The notes beneath the pieces were generated by a model, which was not told the DNA's origin, searched no databases, and was given only the letters and a program-made list of their open reading frames with translations. A DNA stretch of 64,000 bases from DATARN01 sp036264135 (GTDB lineage Bacteria > Actinomycetota > Acidimicrobiia > Acidimicrobiales > Palsa-688). The translations under genes were made by a program, and so were the position numbers. Location of the stretch: assembly GCA_036264135.1 (NCBI GenBank), contig DATARN010000058.1:31576-95575 (forward strand), read 5' to 3'. Shown piece after piece: positions 57,753-64,000 of the stretch. Every line of letters begins with the position of its first letter. Positions within the stretch are counted from its first letter, which is position 1.

Positions 57753-57800
57753 CCTCCACGGCCGGCCACCCCATGACCTCCACGGCGGAGGTGCCGGCCA
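57702..57800 (+). repeat. Degenerate tandem repeat across the MarR gene 3' end
   Basis: Three to four units of about 27-33 bp, each built on GTGCCGGCCACCCC and CCTCCA-GGCGGA, start at 57702, 57735, about 57763 and 57791. The MarR stop codon (57750-57752) lies in the second unit, so repeat turnover sets the protein's C-terminus. Confidence 0.75.
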
Positions 57801-57805
57801 GCTCT

Positions 57806-57842
57806 TGATGAGTTGCGGGTCCTAGAGACCCACAACTCATCA
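57806..57842. terminator. Palindrome between convergent MarR and pirin genes
   Basis: Arms TGATGAGTTGCGGGTC (57806-57821) and GACCCACAACTCATCA (57827-57842) match at 15 of 16 positions with a 5-nt loop. It is well placed as a bidirectional terminator. The arm composition is like the other large palindromes in the window. Confidence 0.65.
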
Positions 57843-57851
57843 CAAGCGGCG

Positions 57852-58814
57852 TCAGGCGCCGATGTGGTCGGTGGGAATGGTGCCCAGCCGGCCGGCGCGG
57901 TAGTCCTCGAACGCCTGCTCCAGCTCCCGCTGGGTGTTCATGACGAACGGTCCGTACCAGGCGACGGTTTCGCCGATGGGACGGCCGCCGAGGATCAGGA
58001 CGTCCAGGGCGGGGGAGCGGCTTTCCTGCGCCGGCGAGGCGGCGAGGACCAGGGCGTCGCCCGAGCCGAAGACGGCCAGTTGGCCGGTGGCGACGGGCCG
58101 GCGCTCGTCGCCGACGACACCCTCGCCGCTCAGGACGTAGGCGAGGGCGTTGAAGTCGCGACGCCACGGGAGGCGGACTTCGGCGCCCGGCTGGATGGTT
58201 GCGTGCACGAGCGTGATCGGCGTGTGGGTTACCCCCGGGCCCTCGCGATCGTCGACGGTGCCGGCGATGACCCGCACCAGGGCGCCCCCGTCGGGCGACG
58301 TCAACAGCGTCACCCGGCCGGCGTCGATGTCCTGGTAGTGGGCGGGCACCATCTTGTCGGCGGCGGGCAGGTTCACCCACAGCTGGATGCCGTGGAACAG
58401 GCCACCGCTGGCAACCAGGGCGTCGGGTGGCCGCTCGATGTGCAGGATGCCCTGGCCGGCGGTCATCCACTGCGTGGCACCGTTGGTGATCAAGCCGCCG
58501 CCGCCGGTCGAGTCCTGGTGCTGGAACGTCCCGTCGATCATGTAGGTCACGGTCTCGAATCCCCGGTGGGGATGCCACGGCGTGCCCTTGGGCTCACCGG
58601 GGCCGTATTCGACCTCGCCCATCTGATCCATGTGGATAAAGGGGTCGAGCAGACGCTGATCGACGCCGGCGAAGGCCCGGCGTACCGGGAACCCCTCGCC
58701 TTCGAAGCCGCGAGGGGCGGTGGTCACGCTGCGCACGGCGCGCACGCGGGCGTCCGGGCCGGGTCCCGTGATCCTGGGCAGCGTCAGCACATCGTCAACC
58801 ATCACTGCGGGCAT
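57852..58814 (-). CDS. Pirin family protein
   Basis: A 320-residue bicupin. The N-terminal metal site is PWHPHRGFETVTYMIDG, with the third and fourth ligands in QGILHIERP. The C-terminal cupin carries ALAYVLSGEGVVGDE. Bacterial pirins include quercetin dioxygenases; the substrate here is unknown. ATG 58814 is set by a perfect AAGGAGG 7 bp upstream; a 9-residue extension is rejected. Confidence 0.92.
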   Translation of the reverse strand: MPAVMVDDVLTLPRITGPGPDARVRAVRSVTTAPRGFEGEGFPVRRAFAGVDQRLLDPFIHMDQMGEVEYGPGEPKGTPWHPHRGFETVTYMIDGTFQHQDSTGGGGLITNGATQWMTAGQGILHIERPPDALVASGGLFHGIQLWVNLPAADKMVPAHYQDIDAGRVTLLTSPDGGALVRVIAGTVDDREGPGVTHTPITLVHATIQPGAEVRLPWRRDFNALAYVLSGEGVVGDERRPVATGQLAVFGSGDALVLAASPAQESRSPALDVLILGGRPIGETVAWYGPFVMNTQRELEQAFEDYRAGRLGTIPTDHIGA

Positions 58815-58937
58815 GGCAATCCTCCTTGGTGTCTCTTCCATGCAACAAGTTGAAGCTTCAAATATTCCGTTTCAGTGCATAGCTCCAGCCTATGAAACGG
58901 ATAGGAAGTTGGTCTTGGACTTCTAGGAAGGGCCGGG

Positions 58938-59693
58938 TTGAATGGACGAGTGGACTGGTGGGCGATCGCGGCGGTGGGCATCGCCGTCGGGTTCCTGGCC
59001 GGTCTCTTCGGCAAGGGCGGATCGGCCGTCGCCACCCCCATTCTGCACGCCGTGGGCGTCCCGGCGATCATGGCCGTGGCCGCGCCGCTGCCGGCCACCA
59101 TCCCCTCCACGCTGGTGGCCTTCCTGGCGTACTGGCGCCAGCACCTGGTTGATCGGCAGGTGCTGTGGTGGAGCGTCGCGGTGGGCGTCCCAGCCACCGT
59201 CGTCGGCGCGCTGGCGACCCGCTGGATCTCGGGTGGCACCCTGGTGACCGCGACCGACGTGGTCGTCGCCCTACTCGGCATCCGCTTCCTCGGCTGGCCC
59301 GACGCCCCTGACGAAGTGGCGCGCGACACGCCGGGGTACCGCAGCCGGTTGGTGGCCGTCTCGGCGTTGGTCGGGGTGGCGGCCGGGCTGCTGGCCAACA
59401 GTGGCGGTTTCCTGCTGGCGCCGCTCTACCTCAGCGTGCTCCGCATGCCGATCAAGACGGCGTTCGCCAGCTCGCTGGCGGTGTCGGCGATGCTGGCGGT
59501 TCCCGGTACGGTGGTCCACGCCGCCCTCGGCCACATCGACTGGACGGTGGTGGCGGTCTTCGGCGTCGCCAGCGTCCCCTTCTCCTACCTGGGAGCCCAG
59601 GTGGCGGTGCGCAGCCAGTCCCGGCACCTGGAGCGGGCGTACGGGGCGGTCTTGACGCTGCTCGGCGTCGGCTTCCTGGCCTTCGCCCGCTGA
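58938..59693 (+). CDS. TauE/SafE-type sulfite/anion exporter
   Basis: A 251-residue membrane protein with about seven or eight TM helices. Typical stretches are VGFLAGLFGKGGSAVATPIL, APLPATIPSTLVAFLAYW and the second repeat LVGVAAGLLANSGGFLLAPL. It probably exports sulfite or an organosulfonate. TTG 58938 has AGGAAGGG upstream; GTG 58950 is an alternative. It is divergent from pirin. Confidence 0.85.
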   Translation: MNGRVDWWAIAAVGIAVGFLAGLFGKGGSAVATPILHAVGVPAIMAVAAPLPATIPSTLVAFLAYWRQHLVDRQVLWWSVAVGVPATVVGALATRWISGGTLVTATDVVVALLGIRFLGWPDAPDEVARDTPGYRSRLVAVSALVGVAAGLLANSGGFLLAPLYLSVLRMPIKTAFASSLAVSAMLAVPGTVVHAALGHIDWTVVAVFGVASVPFSYLGAQVAVRSQSRHLERAYGAVLTLLGVGFLAFAR

Positions 59694-59766
59694 CACGCCG
59701 GCGCCGGCGGCGTGCGACGGCACCCGTGCTTGCAGCCGGGCCGGCATCTCGGGGAGGCTGGGACCC

Positions 59767-60891
59767 ATGGCGATTGAGGTGCGTCCGGTGGCGGGGCGGC
59801 GAGGCCGGAGCCGGTTCGTCGACGTCCCGTTCCGGCTCTTCGGCGACGACCCATCCTGGGTACCGCCGCTGCGGATGTCGGTCGCCGACCGGATCTCCCC
59901 CAAGAATCCCGCCAACGACCATCAGGTCACCCAGCTGTGGATCGCCTACCGCGACGGCGACCCGGTCGGCCGCGTCGGCGCCTGCGTCGACCAGTTCTTC
60001 AACGACTACCAGGGCGTCTCGTGGGGATGGGTCGGGTTTTTCGAGACGTTCGACGACCCGGCGGTGGTCGAGGCGCTGTTCGAGGTGGCGTGGCGCTGGC
60101 TGAAGATGAAGGGCGCGACCACCGCCGTCGGGCCGGCCTCGTTCACGACCAATGACGACACCGGCCTCCTGGTGGAGGGGTTCGAGGATCCGCCCACCTT
60201 CCTCAGCACCTGGAACCCCCGGTACTACGAGCACCACTGGCTCGACCACGGCTGGGAGCAGGCAATGGACCTGTGGGCCTGGAAGCTGGTGCAGGGCGGC
60301 GTCCACCTCGACGAGCGGCAACGCAAAACCTTGGCCCGGCTGAAGGAGCGGGCCAACATCACCATCCGGCCGATGCGCATGAAGGACTTCGACGCCGAGA
60401 TCAAGCGGCTGTTCGAGGTCTACAACGCGGCATGGAGCCGCAACTGGGGCTTCGCCCCCATGCCCGAGGCGGAGATCAAGCATCTGGCCAAGTCGATGAA
60501 GCAGCTGGTCGACCCGGACATCACCCTCGTCGTGGAGAAGCCCGACGGTGAACCGGTCGGTGTCGCCATCATCCTCCCCGATGTCAACCAGGTCATGGCG
60601 AAGCTGCGGTCGGGACGGCTCCTGCCGTTCGGCTGGTACCACCTTTTACGCGGCGTGCCCAAGGTGACCCGCTGCCGTTTCTTTGCCCTCGGGATCAAGC
60701 CCGGGCAGCAGAGCCTGGCCCTGGGGCCGCTCATCTACCAGGAGGCGCTGGACCGCATGAACGCCCGGCCGCAGTACGTCGAGTCGGAGTGCTCGTGGAT
60801 CCTGGCGACCAACCACCGCATGAACTCGGCCATCGAAGCGCTGGGCGGCACCCGCTCAAAGATCTGGCGGCTGTACCAGCATCCGCTGTGA
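59767..60891 (+). CDS. GNAT-fold acetyltransferase-like protein (YghO type)
   Basis: A 374-residue protein. The N-terminal part (FGDDPSWVPPLRMSVADRIS, VGRVGACVDQFFNDYQG, VGPASFTTNDDTGLLVEGFE) and the C-terminal acceptor-like half (LVVEKPDGEPVGVAIILPDV, YVESECSWILATNHRMNSAI) match large conserved GNAT proteins similar to E. coli YghO. The ATG has an uninterrupted family N-terminus. Function is unknown. Its end overlaps the CPBP protease gene by 36 bp (convergent). Confidence 0.85.
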   Translation: MAIEVRPVAGRRGRSRFVDVPFRLFGDDPSWVPPLRMSVADRISPKNPANDHQVTQLWIAYRDGDPVGRVGACVDQFFNDYQGVSWGWVGFFETFDDPAVVEALFEVAWRWLKMKGATTAVGPASFTTNDDTGLLVEGFEDPPTFLSTWNPRYYEHHWLDHGWEQAMDLWAWKLVQGGVHLDERQRKTLARLKERANITIRPMRMKDFDAEIKRLFEVYNAAWSRNWGFAPMPEAEIKHLAKSMKQLVDPDITLVVEKPDGEPVGVAIILPDVNQVMAKLRSGRLLPFGWYHLLRGVPKVTRCRFFALGIKPGQQSLALGPLIYQEALDRMNARPQYVESECSWILATNHRMNSAIEALGGTRSKIWRLYQHPL

Positions 60892-61626
60892 TGCGTCGCT
60901 GGGCGGCCCGACGGCGGCGCCGGCGGGTTCGTCCAGGTCGGGCAGCGCCAGGACCCGCAGGTCGAGCAGGGCGTGGATGATCATCGCCGGCACGAGGCTT
61001 CCCGTGGCCAGGACCAACCAGGTCAGGTAGCCGCCGACCAGACCGGTCAGGACGATGCCGCGCCCGCCCTGGTACAGGTGGGCCAGGCCGAAGGCGGCGC
61101 CCACGATCACGATCATCGCAGGCCGGGGGGCGGCGGGCCACAGCCAGCGCAGGTAGGCGACGCCGAAGCCCCGGAAGACGAACTCCTCGCAGATGCCCGC
61201 GGTCACCGCCAGGCCCGCGAACGCCCATCGCTCGCGTCGGTCGTGGGGGAGCAGGGCGGCGAAGCCCCGGGCCTGGCGGCGCAGGGCGGCCCGGACGCCG
61301 GCGCCCCCGAAGCGAAAGACCACGGCGCTGATGGCGAGAACCACTGCCACCTCGGCGATCAGCGCGGTGTTCGCCCCTGGGTGGGTTCCCGCCGCCAGGC
61401 CTATCGACGCCGCGCTGCGCCCGGCCGCCACGCCGACCAGGACGATGATCGCCGACGCAACCCATTCGCCGCCGATGCCCCGCAGGTAGTGGCGGAGCCG
61501 GGCGTCGGGTTCGGTGGTCACCCGGTCCAATAGGCGCCGGTACCGTCGCCGCCCCGCCCAGGGCTGCACCAGCACCATGGCCGCGGCCAGCGCCGAGGCG
61601 AGCACGGCGGCCACGGCATGGGACAC
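60856..61626 (-). CDS. CPBP-family intramembrane metalloprotease
   Basis: A 256-residue membrane protein with about seven TM helices. Catalytic motifs are ICEEFVFRGF (EExxxR), FGLAHLYQGGRG and IIHALLDLR. Bacterial CPBP proteins process or protect against peptides. It starts at GTG 61626. Substrate unknown. Confidence 0.9.
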   Translation of the reverse strand: MSHAVAAVLASALAAAMVLVQPWAGRRRYRRLLDRVTTEPDARLRHYLRGIGGEWVASAIIVLVGVAAGRSAASIGLAAGTHPGANTALIAEVAVVLAISAVVFRFGGAGVRAALRRQARGFAALLPHDRRERWAFAGLAVTAGICEEFVFRGFGVAYLRWLWPAAPRPAMIVIVGAAFGLAHLYQGGRGIVLTGLVGGYLTWLVLATGSLVPAMIIHALLDLRVLALPDLDEPAGAAVGPPSDASQRMLVQPPDL

Positions 61627-61655
61627 CAGGCGACCATATCGCCGCCCCGGCGGCC

Positions 61656-62549
61656 TTAGACCAGCAGGCTACGCAACGCCGGCTCGAGCTCGGGGTAGCG
61701 GAAGGTGTAGCCGCTGCCCAGGAGCCGCATCGGCATGACCCGCTGGCCGGCCAGCAGCATCTCGCTGACCAGTTCGTGCCCGAGGACCGCCGACAACCCG
61801 AACTTGGGGGCGGCGACAACCGTCGGCCGGCCGAGCACCGCCCCGAGCGTCTTGGTGAACTCGGCGTTGGTGACGGGATGCGGCGCCGTCAGGTTCACCG
61901 GCCCGGAGAGCGACTCGTTCTCCAGCGCAAACATGATGGCGCCCACCTCGTCGTCGAGGGCAATCCAGCTCTGGTACTGCCGACCCGATCCAAGCCGGCC
62001 GCCGATGCCGAGCTTGAACAACGGCAGCTGTCGCTTGAGTGCCCCACCTTCCGGTGAGAGCACGATGCCGCTCCGCGCGTGCACCACCCGGATGCCGGCG
62101 TCGGCGGCCGGCGCGGTGGCCGCTTCCCACTGCCGGCACACCTCGGCCAGGAATCCCGCGCCGGCGGGGCTGTCCTCGTCGATCACCACGTCGCCCCGGT
62201 CGCCGTAAATGCCGACGGCCGAGCCGGATACCAGGACCGAAGGCCGGTGTCCGGCCGCCGCCAGGCTGCGGGCCAGGAGGTCGGTTGACGCCACCCGGCT
62301 GTCAACGATCCGCCGCTTCTGTTCCGATGTCCACCGCTTCTCGGCGATGCCTTCCCCCGCCAGGTGCACCGCGGCGTCGATCTTGTCGGTGCCCGAAAGG
62401 TCAAGTTCGCCCGCGGCCGGGTCCCAGTGGACCTCACCGGGGCCGGCCGGACCGCGCACGACCCGCACGACGTCGTGTCCCTCCCGCTCGAGAGCGGCAA
62501 CAAGGGCCGAGCCGATCAGGCCATGACTGCCGGTTACGAGAATCCGCAT
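61656..62549 (-). CDS. TIGR01777-type NAD(P)-dependent epimerase
   Basis: A 297-residue short-chain-like epimerase. The nucleotide-binding loop is VTGSHGLIGSAL, followed by AAVHLAGEGIAEKRWTSEQK, LVSGSAVGIYGDRGD and a C-terminal DUF1731-like part (PVTNAEFTKTLGAVLGRPTV, RLLGSGYTFRYPELEPALR). A cell-division inhibitor (SulA) name is often copied onto this family without support. Substrate unknown. Confidence 0.9.
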   Translation of the reverse strand: MRILVTGSHGLIGSALVAALEREGHDVVRVVRGPAGPGEVHWDPAAGELDLSGTDKIDAAVHLAGEGIAEKRWTSEQKRRIVDSRVASTDLLARSLAAAGHRPSVLVSGSAVGIYGDRGDVVIDEDSPAGAGFLAEVCRQWEAATAPAADAGIRVVHARSGIVLSPEGGALKRQLPLFKLGIGGRLGSGRQYQSWIALDDEVGAIMFALENESLSGPVNLTAPHPVTNAEFTKTLGAVLGRPTVVAAPKFGLSAVLGHELVSEMLLAGQRVMPMRLLGSGYTFRYPELEPALRSLLV

Positions 62550-62617
62550 ACGCCCAGTGTTACGTCCTTCGCCCTCCTAATGGATGAGCCGGACCGCCGG
62601 TCGTCGCCTGGCTGCGC

Positions 62618-62827
62618 TCAACTGCCCGCCTCGCCGTACGGCTCGTTGGCGTCCTGGTAGCAGTCGGCGTGGTAATGCTCCACCCGGACCCAGACGCCGT
62701 CGCGGTACACGTTGGCGATGACCTGGCGGGCCTGGGTGCGGGCCGCAAACTTGATGGGTGCTCCGCAATGGGCGCAGTGGGCGGTATTGCCGGGTTCCAC
62801 CTGTCGGAGCACCGCTCGGCTGATCAT
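62618..62827 (-). CDS. Small zinc-binding protein
   Basis: A 69-residue protein: NTAHCAHCGAPIKFAARTQA, then VEHYHADCYQD. The CxxC plus HxxxC pattern forms one treble-clef-like zinc site. Function unknown. An alternative ATG at 62848 adds seven residues and would overlap the upstream membrane protein stop, giving operon coupling with it. Confidence 0.7.
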   Translation of the reverse strand: MISRAVLRQVEPGNTAHCAHCGAPIKFAARTQARQVIANVYRDGVWVRVEHYHADCYQDANEPYGEAGS

Positions 62828-62831
62828 GGTC

Positions 62832-63266
62832 CTAGACGTTCCCTGCATGGGGAGAGCGTCGGCGTTCGCGGCCGGCGTCTGAAGCAAAAGTCGGCTCCCC
62901 GGCGGGACCGAGGGTCCGTCCGAAGCGCACCGCCTCGCCCACCAGTTGCCGGACCGGCTCTTCGGCGGCGCCGGCGGCAATGACGACCTCCACCTGGCGT
63001 TCCAGCAGTTCCGCCAGGGTGTCGAGGTCCCGAGCGCCGACCGCTCGGGGGTCATCGCCGCCTCCCGGGCGACCCCCGCCGAGGCGCCGCTCGGTATCGG
63101 CGGCGACCGCCTTGGCGACCATGGAGCACAGCACGGCCACCGCGCTGAACAGCCCGAAGGTCACCGCCGCGCCGTTGTGATTGAGGATCGAGGAGACGAT
63201 CATGCCCGCGATCCCGGCCACGCAGACCACCAGCGCCAACGTCCTCACCGTGCCGACGCTGAGCAC
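62832..63266 (-). CDS. Two-TM protein following ettA, unknown function
   Basis: A 144-residue protein. Two TM helices (VRTLALVVCVAGIAGMIVSS and TFGLFSAVAVLCSMVAKAVA) are joined by a tight loop; the soluble C-terminal part has an amphipathic helix (DLDTLAELLERQVEVVIAAG). GTG 63266 starts 5 bp after the ettA stop, so the two are probably co-transcribed. I do not recognise it. Confidence 0.65.
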   Translation of the reverse strand: MLSVGTVRTLALVVCVAGIAGMIVSSILNHNGAAVTFGLFSAVAVLCSMVAKAVAADTERRLGGGRPGGGDDPRAVGARDLDTLAELLERQVEVVIAAGAAEEPVRQLVGEAVRFGRTLGPAGEPTFASDAGRERRRSPHAGNV

Positions 63267-63271
63267 GACGG

Positions 63272-64000
63272 CTACCCCCGGACCAAGGGCTTGTAGCGGA
63301 TACGGTGCGGCTGGTCGGCGCCGGCGCCCAGGCGCTTGCGCCGGTCGGCCTCGTAGTCCGTGAAGTTGCCCTCGAACCAATGCACGATCGAGTCGCCCTC
63401 GAAGGCCAGCACATGGGTGGCGATGCGGTCCAGGAACCACCGGTCGTGGCTGACCACCACGGCGCAGCCGGGAAAGGCCAGCAGCGCCTCCTCCATGGCC
63501 CGCAGCGTGTCGACATCGAGATCGTTGGTCGGTTCGTCCAGGAGGAGGACGTTGCCGCCGTCGCGCAGCACTTTGGCCAGCTGCACCCGGTTGCGCTCAC
63601 CGCCCGAAAGGTCCCCGACGCGCTTCTGCTGGTCCGAACCCTTGAAGCCGAACCCGGCGACATACGCCCGGCCGTGGAGCTCGCGGCCGCCGACCACCAG
63701 GAGGTCGGAACCGCCGGTCACCTCCTCAAACACCGTGTGGTCGGGGTTGAGGTCGTCGCGCGATTGGTCGATGTAGGCGAGCTTGACGCTGGCGCCGATC
63801 CTGAGGGTGCCCCGGTCGGGGTCGTCGGATCCGACGATCATGCGAAACAGCGTCGTTTTTCCCGCCCCATTGGGACCGATCACACCGACGATGCCGCCGG
63901 GAGGAAGGGAAAAGGAGAGCTCGTCGATGAGCAAGCGGTCGCCGAAACCCTTGACGACGCCGTCGGCGATCACCACCTCGTCGCCCAGCCGCGGTCCTGA
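63272..64000 (-). CDS. ettA: ABC-F ATPase, EttA-like (partial at window end)
   Basis: The C-terminal 242 residues of an ABC-F protein; the gene continues past 64000. The second ATPase domain is complete: Walker A GPNGAGKTTLF, signature LSGGERNRVQL, Walker B VLLLDEPTNDLD, and switch His in VVSHDRWFLDR. The C-terminal RIRYKPLVRG is the EttA-type ending. EttA gates the first steps of translation according to ATP level. The closest subfamily is EttA from these features. Confidence 0.9.
   Translation of the reverse strand, partial: SGPRLGDEVVIADGVVKGFGDRLLIDELSFSLPPGGIVGVIGPNGAGKTTLFRMIVGSDDPDRGTLRIGASVKLAYIDQSRDDLNPDHTVFEEVTGGSDLLVVGGRELHGRAYVAGFGFKGSDQQKRVGDLSGGERNRVQLAKVLRDGGNVLLLDEPTNDLDVDTLRAMEEALLAFPGCAVVVSHDRWFLDRIATHVLAFEGDSIVHWFEGNFTDYEADRRKRLGAGADQPHRIRYKPLVRG

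Noticed and set aside
62618..63055. Longer 145-codon form of the small zinc-binding protein
   Set aside because: The extra N-terminus is antisense-like low complexity and runs through the upstream membrane-protein gene.

Overview
This is a very GC-rich chromosomal segment with tightly packed genes, frequent 1-8 bp overlaps and many GTG starts. The gene content points to an actinobacterium, probably from a deep or uncultured lineage such as Acidimicrobiia. Signs are a PimB-like mannosyltransferase, a mycothiol-dependent isomerase, several F420-dependent oxidoreductases, oligoribonuclease and actinobacterial-style small proteins. That placement is inference. There are no rRNA genes, insertion sequences, CRISPR arrays or phage genes.

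Layout. 0-8.4 kb: mannosyltransferase, membrane protein, SRPBCC protein, glutathione peroxidase, TrmH methyltransferase, ROK kinase, F420 oxidoreductase, aminotransferase, PlsC and an ACT protein. 8.4-11.7 kb: two tiny genes divergent from a GlxA-type AraC regulator, then glycerol kinase. 11.7-17.6 kb: a B12-dependent (class II) ribonucleotide reductase with two inteins, preceded by DnaA-box-like sites. 17.6-21.8 kb: a tyrosine phosphatase with a problematic start, a RuBisCO-like/MtnA/mycothiol-isomerase operon, and a PfpI-family protein. 21.9-36.8 kb: SNF2 and UvrD helicases, MsrB, hydrolase, thioesterase, aldo/keto reductase, orn, dut and an Fpg/Nei glycosylase, then tRNA-Gly(GCC). 37-44 kb: secreted phosphodiesterase, hemerythrin-like protein, an unusual small operon (39.6-40.8 kb), aldo/keto reductase, MetY and a CoA-binding protein. 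44-51 kb: LysM/M23 peptidase and a glycine-reductase-type operon (grdE, grdB, grdC, trx, grdA). 51-64 kb: L,D-transpeptidase, a lone nuoD with a two-component system, an acyl-CoA mutase, pirin, TauE, GNAT, CPBP protease, an epimerase and a partial ettA.

The main result is selenocysteine decoding. GrdB and GrdA each contain an in-frame UGA at the family's known Sec position, so ordinary annotation would truncate both. The genome therefore very likely reads UGA as Sec. A third gene (39583-39870, minus) then makes sense as an apparently undescribed small selenoprotein with three UGA codons in a UUxxU pattern, preceded by CxxC. It is the last gene of an overlapping three-gene operon with a zinc-ribbon protein and a heme-oxygenase-fold protein. 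A divergent CCGNHGQPGC small protein has an in-frame UGA followed by a His-rich tail. This locus is the best candidate for a new system.

Several intergenic spaces hold long near-perfect palindromes, and several genes have short local duplications at their 3' ends.
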